Shown: positions 16,149 through 24,070 of the stretch, in pieces
How the letters are laid out: each line of letters opens with the position of its first letter
Numbering within the stretch: position 1 is the first letter of the stretch
Assembly: GCF_018531425.1 (NCBI RefSeq)
Contig: NZ_JAHBOI010000002.1
Span: 372,001 to 436,000 of the forward strand
DNA: 64,000 nucleotides
Source: Paenarthrobacter sp. DKR-5
GTDB taxonomy: Bacteria; Actinomycetota; Actinomycetes; Actinomycetales; Micrococcaceae
Direction: 5' to 3'
The notes under the pieces: model-generated
The model's input: only the letters and a program-made list of their open reading frames with translations
Database searches by the model: none
What the model was told of the DNA's origin: nothing
Program-made: the position numbers and the translations under genes

Positions 16149-17147
16149 GTGAGCGAGGACAGCCCGGAGCCCACCACCCCCGCACCCCGCGGCGGGGGCA
16201 CCGGCCGAAGAATTGCCATGAGCCTCGCAGGCGCCGCTGTACTGGGTACCGCCATCTATTTCGGGTACCCGCTGATCGACGGGCTCACGGCCCACCCCCA
16301 GTCCGCCGTGCGGACCCCCACGCGCTGGGGTCAGCCCGCAGCGACCGCCCGGGCGCCACAGGCGGGGCCCGCGCCCTCTCCGCAGTCGGCCATCCATGCG
16401 CACGATGCTGTTCCCTCCCCCGCCTCAGTTCCGCGCGGCGGCGCCTTCCCGACACCCGGATACGGGGAAGCACCCGCACCCCTTGGTCGCCCCGAGGCAC
16501 TCTCCGCCCGCAGCGCCTCCTACAAGTTCCTGCTGAGCAGCCCCACCCAACGGTTCGTGGCCTATGACCCGTGCCGCCCGGTGCATTACGTGGTCCGGGC
16601 TGCCAATGAGCCAGCTGACGGGCCGGCACTGCTGCAGGCAGCGTTCGCCAGGCTCTCGCGGGCCACGGGGCTGCGGTTCATCGACGACGGGTCCACCATC
16701 GAAGGGCCCTCCAAGCAGCGGCAGATGTTTCAAAAGGCCCGCTACGGGGACAGGTGGGCTCCCGTCCTGATCACGTGGGACACCATCCGGGAAGAACCGA
16801 GCTTCAAAACGACGACTACGCCCACGGCTTACGGGTACAGCGAGCACACCGTCCTCGGGCTCACCGGCAGCTCGGACGCCGCAGCCAACGGCCACCCGTG
16901 GGTGTATGTCACCGGGCAAATGAAACTGAACGCCGCCGGCCTGACGGCCCAGGAAGCCCGGCAAGGTCCGGCCGCCGTCCAAGCCGTCATCGAACACGAA
17001 CTCGGGCACCTGGTGGGTCTGGACCACACCACCGACCCCGCACAGCTCATGTACCCCGAATCCGGAGCGGGTCGGCTCGCCTACAACACCGGCGACCTCA
17101 CGGGCCTGGCTCAACTCGGCCAGGGCCCCTGCGAACCGGACCTCTAA
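16149..17147 (+). CDS. Matrixin-like zinc metalloprotease, membrane anchored
   Basis: About 332 residues from GTG 16149; a TTG at 16095 is an alternative and neither has a good ribosome site. A single N-terminal hydrophobic segment (IAMSLAGAAVLGTAIYFG) is followed by a Pro/Ala-rich linker and a C-terminal catalytic domain with HELGHLVGLDH, the extended HExxHxxGxxH zinc site of metzincins, and LMYPESG as the Met-turn. It is probably exported and anchored, cutting proteins outside the cell. It is isolated, with no operon partner. Confidence 0.8.
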   Translation: MSEDSPEPTTPAPRGGGTGRRIAMSLAGAAVLGTAIYFGYPLIDGLTAHPQSAVRTPTRWGQPAATARAPQAGPAPSPQSAIHAHDAVPSPASVPRGGAFPTPGYGEAPAPLGRPEALSARSASYKFLLSSPTQRFVAYDPCRPVHYVVRAANEPADGPALLQAAFARLSRATGLRFIDDGSTIEGPSKQRQMFQKARYGDRWAPVLITWDTIREEPSFKTTTTPTAYGYSEHTVLGLTGSSDAAANGHPWVYVTGQMKLNAAGLTAQEARQGPAAVQAVIEHELGHLVGLDHTTDPAQLMYPESGAGRLAYNTGDLTGLAQLGQGPCEPDL

Positions 17148-17384
17148 GCACTGCGCCCCGCGGTATACAGGCTGCAAGCCGGCCCGTATCGGTGAGCTTC
17201 CGCTGCGCCGGTGTCCCTCTGACCAGGTGTTCGGGCAGGTGTGGTCTCCTCGGCGCCGGCCTCGGCTTCCGCGGCCCCGATGGGGATCTGCGGGGCGGGC
17301 GCTAAACGGCACGTCGAGATCCTTCTAAACGACTTACCCCGGCCGGTGAGCTGACTGCGAAGCCAAACTACCTGAGTATTTTGC

Positions 17385-17413
17385 TTGACGGTTAATTAAC
17401 TGTTTGGTTAAAT
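17385..17413 (+). promoter_or_regulatory. Promoter with embedded operator for the ArsR operon
   Basis: TTGACG (17385-17390), a 17-nt spacer and TTAAAT (17408-17413) form a good sigma-70-type promoter. The spacer holds the palindrome GTTAATTAAC (17391-17400) and a second inverted repeat TTAAC-N6-GTTAA (17396-17411). An ArsR dimer bound there would block polymerase. The predicted transcription start falls at about 17420. Confidence 0.65.
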
Positions 17414-17419
17414 AAAGCC

Positions 17420-17446
17420 ATGAGAACACCCCGGAGAGTCCTATGA
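17420..17446 (+). CDS. Possible 8-residue leader peptide
   Basis: ATG at 17420 sits where the promoter predicts the transcription start. It encodes MRTPRRVL and its TGA overlaps the ArsR ATG (ATGA). It would be read as a leaderless start and could couple into the regulator gene. Existence is inferred from promoter spacing alone. Confidence 0.3.
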   Translation: MRTPRRVL

Positions 17447-17799
17447 CGGCAGCACTGGGTGAACGGCTCGACGCGACGTTCGCCGCACTTGCCGATCCGA
17501 CCCGCCGGGCGATTCTGGCCCGGCTCGCCGTCGGGGATGCGACTGTCAATGAGTTGGCCGAGCCGTTCGCGCTGAGCCTGCCGGGCATTTCCAGGCATCT
17601 GAAGGTGCTCGAACGCTCGGGACTGATTAGCCGCCACCGCCGGGCACAGTTTCGCCCGTGCCATCTGGAGAGACAGGCCCTCGACGTCGCCGCCGACTGG
17701 ATCGAGGAGAACCGCCGCCTGTGGTCGGAACGCTTCGACAAACTCGACGACCACCTCCGCGCCCTGCAAGCACCCTTGAACGGAGATCACCATGATTGA
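17443..17799 (+). CDS. ArsR-family transcriptional regulator
   Basis: A 118-residue winged-helix protein with ALADPTRRAILARL (helix 1-2), TVNELAEPFALSLPGISRHLKVLERSGLI (quoted as NELAEPF, SLPGISRHLKVLE, SGLI) and the wing ISRHRRAQFRPCHL. No arsenic-type cysteine pair is seen, so it belongs to the metal-independent branch (SdpR/PF12840-like) that is usually paired with an SRPBCC protein. GGAGAG precedes the ATG. It overlaps the next gene by 8 nt and likely represses the three-gene operon from the site at 17385-17413. Confidence 0.92.
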   Translation: MTAALGERLDATFAALADPTRRAILARLAVGDATVNELAEPFALSLPGISRHLKVLERSGLISRHRRAQFRPCHLERQALDVAADWIEENRRLWSERFDKLDDHLRALQAPLNGDHHD

Positions 17800-18235
17800 G
17801 CAGGTCCTGCGCTTTACCCGAGTCTTCAACGCGCCGCGGCAACTTGTCTTCAGCTGCATGATCGAGCCGGAGCATCTAGCCCAATTCTGGGGCCCCATCG
17901 GAGTCAGCACACCACTGGACACCATCACCGTCGACGCCCGAGCCGGCGGAGCCTTCACGACCGTCATGGTCAACGACGCCGACGGCAGCACCTACCCCAC
18001 GAGCGCTCGTTACCTTGAGGTGAGGGCGCCGGAGCGATTGTCCTGGATCGAAGACCATTCAGGGATGACCGTGACCATCACCTTCATCGAACTCGGCGAC
18101 GGCCGCACCCGGGTCGACATCGAACAGACCAACGTGCCGGCGCCGATGATGGATCCCGGCGCGCAAGCCGGATTCCTCACGTCCCTCGATCGGTTCTCCG
18201 CCCACCTGGCCGAACTGACAGGTGCAGGTCGATGA
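17792..18235 (+). CDS. SRPBCC (AHSA1-type) protein
   Basis: A 147-residue START-like fold protein. LRFTRVFNAPRQLVFSCMIEPEHLAQFWGP (quoted in parts: FNAPRQLVF, EPEHLAQFWGP) and ARAGGAFTTVM, then MTVTITFIEL and LDRFSAHLAEL mark the activator-of-Hsp90-ATPase-like family. These proteins bind small hydrophobic ligands and are commonly encoded next to this type of ArsR regulator. It overlaps both neighbours (8 nt and 4 nt), so the operon is tightly coupled. Confidence 0.9.
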   Translation: MIEQVLRFTRVFNAPRQLVFSCMIEPEHLAQFWGPIGVSTPLDTITVDARAGGAFTTVMVNDADGSTYPTSARYLEVRAPERLSWIEDHSGMTVTITFIELGDGRTRVDIEQTNVPAPMMDPGAQAGFLTSLDRFSAHLAELTGAGR

Positions 18236-18852
18236 CCGATCTGATGCCGACCATCGTCGCTGGGCGGAGGGCTTTCACTGACGTACTCGCCGCCCTCTCC
18301 GAGCAGGACTGGAACGCCCCCTCGCTATGCGCCGGATGGCGGGCGCGTGAGGTCGTCGCACACATGATCATGCCCCTGCGCTTTTCCGCGCCGCGGTTCG
18401 CAGGCGAGATGATCCGTTCGCGGGGCAGCTTCGCGCGGATGGCCGACCGGGTCGCCCGCCGAGACGCCCTGGCTCCGACCGGCGCGCTCCTCGACGCATG
18501 GCGCACCCACGAGAGCACACGGTGGAAGCCGCCGGGTGGCGGCCTCGAAGGTGCGCTCACCCACGACACCGTCCACGGTCTGGACATCACCATTCCGTTA
18601 GGCATTGAGCATCCGGTCAGTGAGCCCGCCCTGCGTATCGTCCTACATCATGCCACCGGCCCGTTGAGCCTGAAGCACTTCGGAGTGGACCTCACAGACG
18701 TCCGGCTCGAGGCCGACGACCTGGACTGGTCATTCGGGCACGGCCAACCGCTCCGCGGCCCTGCACGACATCTGCTCATGGTCCTTATGGATCGCAGGCT
18801 GCCCGCCGCCGCCCTCCAAGGCCCGGCTGCCGCCCGGTTCACAGTCTACTGA
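18232..18852 (+). CDS. TIGR03083-like maleylpyruvate-isomerase-type protein
   Basis: A 206-residue DinB/MDMPI-fold protein. WNAPSLCAGWRAREVVAHM near residues 25-45 and HDTVHGLDITIPLG near 105 supply the histidine/acid cluster that binds metal in mycothiol-dependent enzymes. It ends the ArsR operon, overlapping the SRPBCC gene by ATGA. Mycothiol is the actinobacterial thiol, so a thiol-transfer or detoxification role is plausible; the substrate is unknown. Confidence 0.85.
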   Translation: MTDLMPTIVAGRRAFTDVLAALSEQDWNAPSLCAGWRAREVVAHMIMPLRFSAPRFAGEMIRSRGSFARMADRVARRDALAPTGALLDAWRTHESTRWKPPGGGLEGALTHDTVHGLDITIPLGIEHPVSEPALRIVLHHATGPLSLKHFGVDLTDVRLEADDLDWSFGHGQPLRGPARHLLMVLMDRRLPAAALQGPAAARFTVY

Positions 18853-18917
18853 CCCGTATCCTTCCGATCCCCGACGGGAACCGGCTGGCCGAACTGCACG
18901 GCGTCATCTTCGCCACG

Positions 18918-19142
18918 GTGCGTCCTCTCCCCCTCCTGCTTCGGAGCGGCTGGGACGTCGGGTCCGGACTGGCCTTCGCATCAGCGGGACTTCCTGCCGT
19001 CGGCACCACCAGGTTCGGCATTCCTTGCGGGCAAGATTGCCTCCCTGAAACGTGGCAGTCAGAGGTGTTCGTCAACGCCCGCGGCGATATTCGGGCTGCA
19101 GGCCGGGCGTGCGCGGCGGTGAGTTTAGGGATCAGCGACTGA
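18918..19142 (+). pseudogene. Broken PEP mutase/isocitrate lyase relative
   Basis: GWDVGSGLAFASAGLPAVG matches the start of the intact enzyme at 9269 (AWDVGSGLAFAEAGFPAVG). About 110 codons of the middle are then missing. In another frame LAGKIASLKR matches LAAKIAAVKR of the intact protein, and after a further shift EVFVNARGDI matches EVFINARVDN. So the gene has lost its centre and suffered at least two frameshifts. Confidence 0.8.
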
Positions 19143-19163
19143 AGCAACTACGATTGATGCCCG

Positions 19164-19718
19164 ATGGTAGCTCTTGACGAATCGCCCGATCAGAGGCGGT
19201 CCGAATCCCCGCGTGGGCCGGTCTTTGTTGATGCCTCAGGTCGGCGCCTGCGGCGGGTCAAACTTATCGGCCTCGGGGCCCTCGGGCTCGTGGCTGGATA
19301 TGTCATCCTCTTGCTGGTGGCATTCCTCGGCGGCTCCAATGTGGCCGCGCCTTTCCTACCGCTGCCCGGCGCTCCGGCGGCCCGCGACCGCCCGTCGCCG
19401 TCGGCACCGGTTTCCCCCGCATCCGGGCTCCAAGCCAGCCAACCCCGCCCGGCCGGCCCCGCAGGGCCAGCCGCTTTCCGGGCGCCCGTGACCGCAACGC
19501 AAGCCCCGGCGCCCGCTTTCCGGGCCCCGGTGGGTGCTGCCCCGGCCCCGGCTGCTCCGGCGTCGGCCGTTCCGGCAGCACCGCCGACGAATGCTGCCGC
19601 AAGGCAGCCCGTCGCGGCTGCCCCCGCCCCCGCCACGAGCACGGCGCCGACGGCGCCGGGCAGGAGCGGAACAGCGCCAGGGCAGGCCACACGACCGTCG
19701 ACCCCGCCGCACCCGTGA
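19164..19718 (+). CDS. Pro/Ala-rich single-pass membrane protein
   Basis: A 184-residue protein with a basic cytoplasmic start (GRRLRRVKL), one transmembrane helix near residues 34-56 (LIGLGALGLVAGYVILLLVAFLGG, split) and a long low-complexity tail of Pro, Ala and Thr with repeats such as AFRAP. It overlaps the following deacetylase-glycosyltransferase gene by 4 nt (GTGA), so the two proteins should act together in exopolysaccharide production at the membrane. No enzymatic motif is present. The Pro/Ala tail may be a wall-spanning spacer. Confidence 0.75.
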   Translation: MVALDESPDQRRSESPRGPVFVDASGRRLRRVKLIGLGALGLVAGYVILLLVAFLGGSNVAAPFLPLPGAPAARDRPSPSAPVSPASGLQASQPRPAGPAGPAAFRAPVTATQAPAPAFRAPVGAAPAPAAPASAVPAAPPTNAAARQPVAAAPAPATSTAPTAPGRSGTAPGQATRPSTPPHP

Positions 19719-21880
19719 GGGTCCGCCGCCCGGGCAAGGCCGCTGTTCCCGCCAGCGTAAGGGCCCATTGGTTCATCCTCACGGCCGTCCTGTTTGCGCT
19801 GGGGGTCGCCCTCGCCGTGCAGGGATACATGCATCACCTGGCTGGGATTGCCGATGACTCAGTCCCCGGCGGAGGCTCCTCCGGGACTGTCCCGGCTTCG
19901 GTCTCCCGCGGCGGCCCGGTGGTCGACGCTCGGGGCGGAGCCGTCCGCACGGTCTCCCCCGCGGACCACACACTGGCGCTGACATTCGACGACGGCCCGG
20001 ATCCCGTCTGGACGCCCCGGATCCTCGATGTCCTCCGGAAGCACCATGTCCATGCCACGTTTTTCGTAGTCGGTTCGGCCGCCATCGATAATCCCGATCT
20101 CGTCCGCCGCATCCTTGCTGATGGCAATGAGATCGGCGTCCATACCCTGACCCACGCCGACCTTGGAAGTGTCCCACCCTGGCGCCAGCGACTCGAGGTG
20201 CAGGGGGACCAGCAGACCATCGCGGGCATCACCGGCCACGCCGCAACGCTCCTGCGGCCGCCGTACAGCTCCGAGAACGACGCCGTCAGGGACGGCACCT
20301 GGTCAGCGATGCGCACAGCCGCAGACCAGGGCTACCTCACGGTACTCACCACGAAGGACAGCGAGGACTGGCAGGCGCCCGGCGTCGCCGCGATCGAGCG
20401 GAACCTCACCCCGTCCGGCCCCCACGGCCAGGTCCTCCTGATGCACGACGGCGGCGGGGACCGCCACCAGACGGTCGCCGCGCTCGACTCCGCCCTCACG
20501 AAGTTCGCTCACCAAGGGTTCAAGGTCACCACGGTGGGCGACGCGGTCGGAATCAAGAGCATGCGGGACGCATCAGCTGGAGAGCAGCTCAGCGGAACCG
20601 CGTTCGTGTGGGGAATCCGGCTCAGCGACTTCGTCATCACCGCCATCTCGTGGGCGCTCGTCGCGGCGGGGGCCGTGACAGTCATCCGGGCCTTGCTCGT
20701 GGTGGGGTTCGCGGCGCGCCACAGGAGAGCGTCACGCCGCTCGCAGGCGGCCGGCCGCCGCCGACGCCGGGTGGATGTGCCGGTCCGCCAGGAGATTACC
20801 GAGCCGGTCAGCGTCATCGTCCCCGCTTACAACGAGTCCGCCGGCATCGAAGCCGCTGTTCGCTCCATCGCCGCTTCGACCCACCCTGTGGAGATCATCG
20901 TGGTCGACGACGGGTCGACCGACGGTACCGCGGACATCGTGGAAGCGCTTGGCTTACCCGGCGTCATACTCATCCGAAAGGAGAACGGCGGCAAGCCGTC
21001 CGCCTTGAACGCCGGGCTTGTTGCCGCCAGCCACGAGATCGTGGTGATGGTCGACGGTGACACAGTCTTCGAACCGGAGACGGTTCATGCCCTCATCCAG
21101 CCCTTCGCCGACCCAGTGGTGGGCGCGATTTCGGGGAACGCGAAAATCGCGAACCGCGGAGGGATCCTCGGAGCCTGGCAGCACATCGAGTACGTCGTCG
21201 GCTTCAACTTGGACCGCAGGCTGTTCGACGTCGCGGAGTGCATGCCGACCGTTCCCGGGGCCATTGGCGCCTTCCGCCGGGATGCCCTCCTCCGTGTCGG
21301 CGGCGTCAGCGATGACACCCTTGCCGAGGACACGGACTTGACCATGTCGCTGTGCCGCGACGGCTGGCGCGTTGTGTACCAGGACAACGCGAGGGCCTGG
21401 ACGGAGGCGCCCGAGAGCCTCGGGGCGCTCTGGAAGCAGCGCTACCGTTGGTGCTATGGCACGCTGCAGGCCATGTGGAAGCACCGCGGCGCGGTGCTTC
21501 AAGGCGGGGCCGCCGGCAAGCTGGGGCGGCGCGGCCTCGGCTACCTGCTCGTACTGCAGGTGTTGCTGCCACTGTTCGCACCGGTGGTGGACGTCTTCGC
21601 CATCTACGGCTTGATCTTCCTTGATCCAGTCCGGATCGGGGTACTCTGGCTCGTTTTCCTTCTCCTTCAGTTCCTCATGGCTGCCTACGCGTTCCGCCTG
21701 GACAGTGAACGGCTTCGCCCGCTGTGGACGCTTCCGCTTCAGCAGTTTGTCTACCGGCAGCTCATGTATCTGGTCGTCATCCAGTCGGTGGTCACTGCCC
21801 TGGCCGGTGTTCACCTGCGATGGCACCGAATGGAAAGGTACGGCAGCCTGCGCGTCCCGGCCGCCCGGGTCCGCGCGTAG
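19715..21880 (+). CDS. Bifunctional polysaccharide deacetylase / family 2 glycosyltransferase
   Basis: A 721-residue fusion. One helix at residues 19-40 is followed by a NodB-type deacetylase: TFDDGP at 90-95, HTLTH at 143-147 (zinc and catalytic residues) and RPPY at 181-184. After a helix near 300-325 comes a GT2 synthase: IVPAYNE, VVDDGSTDG, MVDGDT, EDTDLT and the processive QRYRW motif. Several C-terminal helices close the protein. It likely polymerises and extrudes a GlcNAc-type polymer and removes acetyl groups outside, combining the PgaB and PgaC roles, as in streptomycete MatB. The polymer identity is inferred. Confidence 0.93.
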   Translation: MRVRRPGKAAVPASVRAHWFILTAVLFALGVALAVQGYMHHLAGIADDSVPGGGSSGTVPASVSRGGPVVDARGGAVRTVSPADHTLALTFDDGPDPVWTPRILDVLRKHHVHATFFVVGSAAIDNPDLVRRILADGNEIGVHTLTHADLGSVPPWRQRLEVQGDQQTIAGITGHAATLLRPPYSSENDAVRDGTWSAMRTAADQGYLTVLTTKDSEDWQAPGVAAIERNLTPSGPHGQVLLMHDGGGDRHQTVAALDSALTKFAHQGFKVTTVGDAVGIKSMRDASAGEQLSGTAFVWGIRLSDFVITAISWALVAAGAVTVIRALLVVGFAARHRRASRRSQAAGRRRRRVDVPVRQEITEPVSVIVPAYNESAGIEAAVRSIAASTHPVEIIVVDDGSTDGTADIVEALGLPGVILIRKENGGKPSALNAGLVAASHEIVVMVDGDTVFEPETVHALIQPFADPVVGAISGNAKIANRGGILGAWQHIEYVVGFNLDRRLFDVAECMPTVPGAIGAFRRDALLRVGGVSDDTLAEDTDLTMSLCRDGWRVVYQDNARAWTEAPESLGALWKQRYRWCYGTLQAMWKHRGAVLQGGAAGKLGRRGLGYLLVLQVLLPLFAPVVDVFAIYGLIFLDPVRIGVLWLVFLLLQFLMAAYAFRLDSERLRPLWTLPLQQFVYRQLMYLVVIQSVVTALAGVHLRWHRMERYGSLRVPAARVRA

Positions 21881-21882
21881 GA
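21852..21882 (+). repeat. 31-bp direct repeat, copy 1
   Basis: Positions 21852-21882 are identical to 23018-23048 over all 31 bases (begins GCGTCCCGGCC, ends GCGTAGGA). This copy encodes the last residues and stop of the glycosyltransferase. Confidence 0.9.
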
Positions 21883-21889
21883 TCAGGAG

Positions 21890-22891
21890 GTGAAAAAACA
21901 ATCCTGCAGTGTCTGCGGCTCTGCCGTGTATTTCGACAATTCAACCTGTTTGCACTGCGGGACCGGCCTTGCCTACCTGCGTCCCTCGCGCGCCATCGTG
22001 GCGACCGACAGCCAGGGACGGCACACCGACGCGTCCGGAACCAGTTGGCACCGGTGCGCCAATGCGTCGCTTTCCGGCTGCAACTGGCTTGCGGCGGAAA
22101 GTGGCGGCCAGTGTTTCAGCTGTGACCTCACGCGAACCCGACCGAACGACAACGACGCCAAAGGCCTTTCGCAGTTCCATGCCGCGGAGCAGGCCAAGCG
22201 CCACCTGGTCGCCGAGCTCGACGAACTGGGCTTGCCCATCGTCACGCGTGCCGAAGACCCCGACGGGGGCCTTGCCTTCGACCTGTTGTCCAGCGTCAAG
22301 GAGAAGGTGCTGATCGGACACGCGAACGGCCTCATCACCATCAATCTGGCCGAAAGCGACGACGCCTACCGGGAAAGGATGCGCGCCCAGCTCGACGAGC
22401 CCTACCGCACGATGCTCGGCCACTTCCGGCACGAAGTAGGCCACTATTTCGAGACGGTGCTCGTTTTCAGCGATGACTCACGCACGCGCGAGGCACGCCG
22501 GCTCTTCGGCGACGACACCAAGGATTACCAGGCGGAGATAGACCGCCACTACAGCGAAGGCGCTCCGGCGGACTGGAACGAACGCTTCATCTCGAAGTAC
22601 GCCACCATGCATCCCTACGAGGACTTTGCAGAGTCGTTCGCCCACTACCTCCACATTTGCGACACCCTCGACACCGCCCGGGAATTCGGGCTTATCGCAT
22701 CCGCCCCGGGACGCCGCTCCTTCCGAGAGGTCGTGGAGAACGAATGGCTGCCGTTAGCGATCGCCCTGAACCAGGTGAACCGCAGCATGGGCAAAGAGGA
22801 CCTCTACCCCTTCATCCTCTCCCCCGTCGTGATCGACAAGCTTGAGTTCGTCCACGGACTGCGCACCGAATCGGCGACGGCCGGCGGCTAA
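21890..22891 (+). CDS. Zinc-ribbon zinc metallopeptidase (DUF2248/COG4307 type)
   Basis: A 333-residue soluble protein starting at GTG with AGGAGG-type site 4-9 nt upstream. The N-terminus holds a rubredoxin-like zinc ribbon (CSVCGSAVYF, CLHCG) and two further cysteine pairs; the C-terminal domain has FRHEVGHYFE, the HExxH zinc site, and HPYEDFAESFAHYLHI, whose Glu and His complete the metal site. This family is widespread in proteobacteria and actinobacteria without a known substrate. It lies exactly between two 31-bp direct repeats, which suggests that it was inserted here. Confidence 0.85.
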   Translation: MKKQSCSVCGSAVYFDNSTCLHCGTGLAYLRPSRAIVATDSQGRHTDASGTSWHRCANASLSGCNWLAAESGGQCFSCDLTRTRPNDNDAKGLSQFHAAEQAKRHLVAELDELGLPIVTRAEDPDGGLAFDLLSSVKEKVLIGHANGLITINLAESDDAYRERMRAQLDEPYRTMLGHFRHEVGHYFETVLVFSDDSRTREARRLFGDDTKDYQAEIDRHYSEGAPADWNERFISKYATMHPYEDFAESFAHYLHICDTLDTAREFGLIASAPGRRSFREVVENEWLPLAIALNQVNRSMGKEDLYPFILSPVVIDKLEFVHGLRTESATAGG

Positions 22892-23017
22892 TAAGAGATT
22901 CCGCGGAACCACTCTGCCCGCGAGGGTCTAGTTTACTCGAACGCTGACCGCAAACCGGCGTTCGACTCCGGGTTGGGTTGAGGGCCTGGACAACCCGCAG
23001 CATCCCGGACTCGGCTT

Positions 23018-23048
23018 GCGTCCCGGCCGCCCGGGTCCGCGCGTAGGA
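23018..23048 (+). repeat. 31-bp direct repeat, copy 2
   Basis: Exact second copy of 21852-21882, in the non-coding stretch 22892-23093 between the zinc peptidase and tatB. It is a duplicated 3' end of the glycosyltransferase gene. Confidence 0.9.
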
Positions 23049-23093
23049 CCGGAGAGATTCGTCGCGCTCGGAGGGGCACGGTGACGTCGGTAC

Positions 23094-23468
23094 CTACGTG
23101 GCTTCCGTGTCGTAGGGGGCGGCAGTGCCGGGAGCGAGCCGCGCCGCAGGAGTCCCCGGTTCAAGGCTGGCCGCCGCCTCTGGGTCGGGCGTCGATCCGC
23201 CGCCCGCGGAAGGTTCCTGGTCCGTGAGGGCATCGCGGATGATGCGGCGCGGGTCGTATTGGCGGGGGTCGAGCCTGCGCCAGTCAACGTCCTCGAAGTC
23301 GGGGCCGAGCTCCTCCTTGAGTTGCTGCTGGGCACCGTTGGCCATCCGGCGCACTTCGCGCACCAACTGCCCGAGCTTCGCCGCGTACTCGGGCAGCTTC
23401 GTCGGGCCGATCACGAGGGCTCCGATAATCAACAGCACGAAGAACTTCTCGGCATCGATTCCGAACAC
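23094..23468 (-). CDS. tatB: Twin-arginine translocase subunit TatB
   Basis: A 124-residue protein starting at GTG 23468 behind AAAGGGAGG. The single N-terminal helix (FFVLLIIGALVIGP) is followed by TKLPEYAAKLGQLVREVRRMANGAQQQL (split here at LGQLVREV), an amphipathic helix typical of TatB, and a disordered acidic/Pro tail ending DTEAT. With TatA and TatC it forms the receptor for folded Tat substrates. It lies 71 nt downstream of tatA on the same strand; no tatC is in the window. Confidence 0.9.
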   Translation of the reverse strand: MFGIDAEKFFVLLIIGALVIGPTKLPEYAAKLGQLVREVRRMANGAQQQLKEELGPDFEDVDWRRLDPRQYDPRRIIRDALTDQEPSAGGGSTPDPEAAASLEPGTPAARLAPGTAAPYDTEAT

Positions 23469-23539
23469 CGCCGCACCTCCCTTTCCTACCAGTTCCTGAG
23501 CAATGTACGTCCCCAACCTTGGGACGCGCCCCGAAAACC

Positions 23540-23809
23540 TTAACGAGTAGGCTCCGGCCGCGCCGCCTGTGCAGGCGCAGGGGCGGGGCTGCCTTCCGCT
23601 GCCGGCTCAGAAACGTCCGCGCTTTCCGCCTGGTGAGAGGCAGCTGGCCGGTCCGGCTCGTGCCGCATCTGCTTGACCTCGGATTTGAAAATCCGCATGG
23701 ACTGGCCAAGGCTGCGCGCAATGCCAGGCAGTTTCGGTGCTCCGAAAAGCAACAGTGCCACGACGACGATGACGATGATCGGCCAAGGGGATTCAAAGAG
23801 ACGGCCCAC
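23540..23809 (-). CDS. tatA: Twin-arginine translocase subunit TatA
   Basis: An 89-residue protein from GTG 23809 behind an AAGGAGG site. SPWPIIVIVVVALLLFGAPKLPG (helix then the FG-PKLP hinge) and SLGQSMRIFKSEVKQM (amphipathic helix) are typical TatA marks; the tail is Ala/Pro/Glu-rich. It forms the pore of the Tat pathway. The gene precedes tatB and lies 1.5 kb from a phosphatase with a clear Tat signal at 25337. Confidence 0.9.
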   Translation of the reverse strand: MGRLFESPWPIIVIVVVALLLFGAPKLPGIARSLGQSMRIFKSEVKQMRHEPDRPAASHQAESADVSEPAAEGSPAPAPAQAARPEPTR

Positions 23810-24070
23810 GGGGGCCTCCTTTCGGTGGAGCCCGCAAACCTGCCCGGGCGTGATGGGACACGGGCCGGCCACACGGTCGTGCGCGATCGGTCCGCTGACC
23901 GATTCTCGCCATGCGGACTGAACGGAAATCAACGAACCGGCCAACAACTCCCAAACCGGGGCTGGGAACGCGCCAAAAACCGCCGGGGTGTTACGTGGTT
24001 CCGGTGGCGGGGATAGTGTCGTGGATGACCGAGTCACGCCCGGCCCATCCGGGAGGAAACGAGGGACGTC

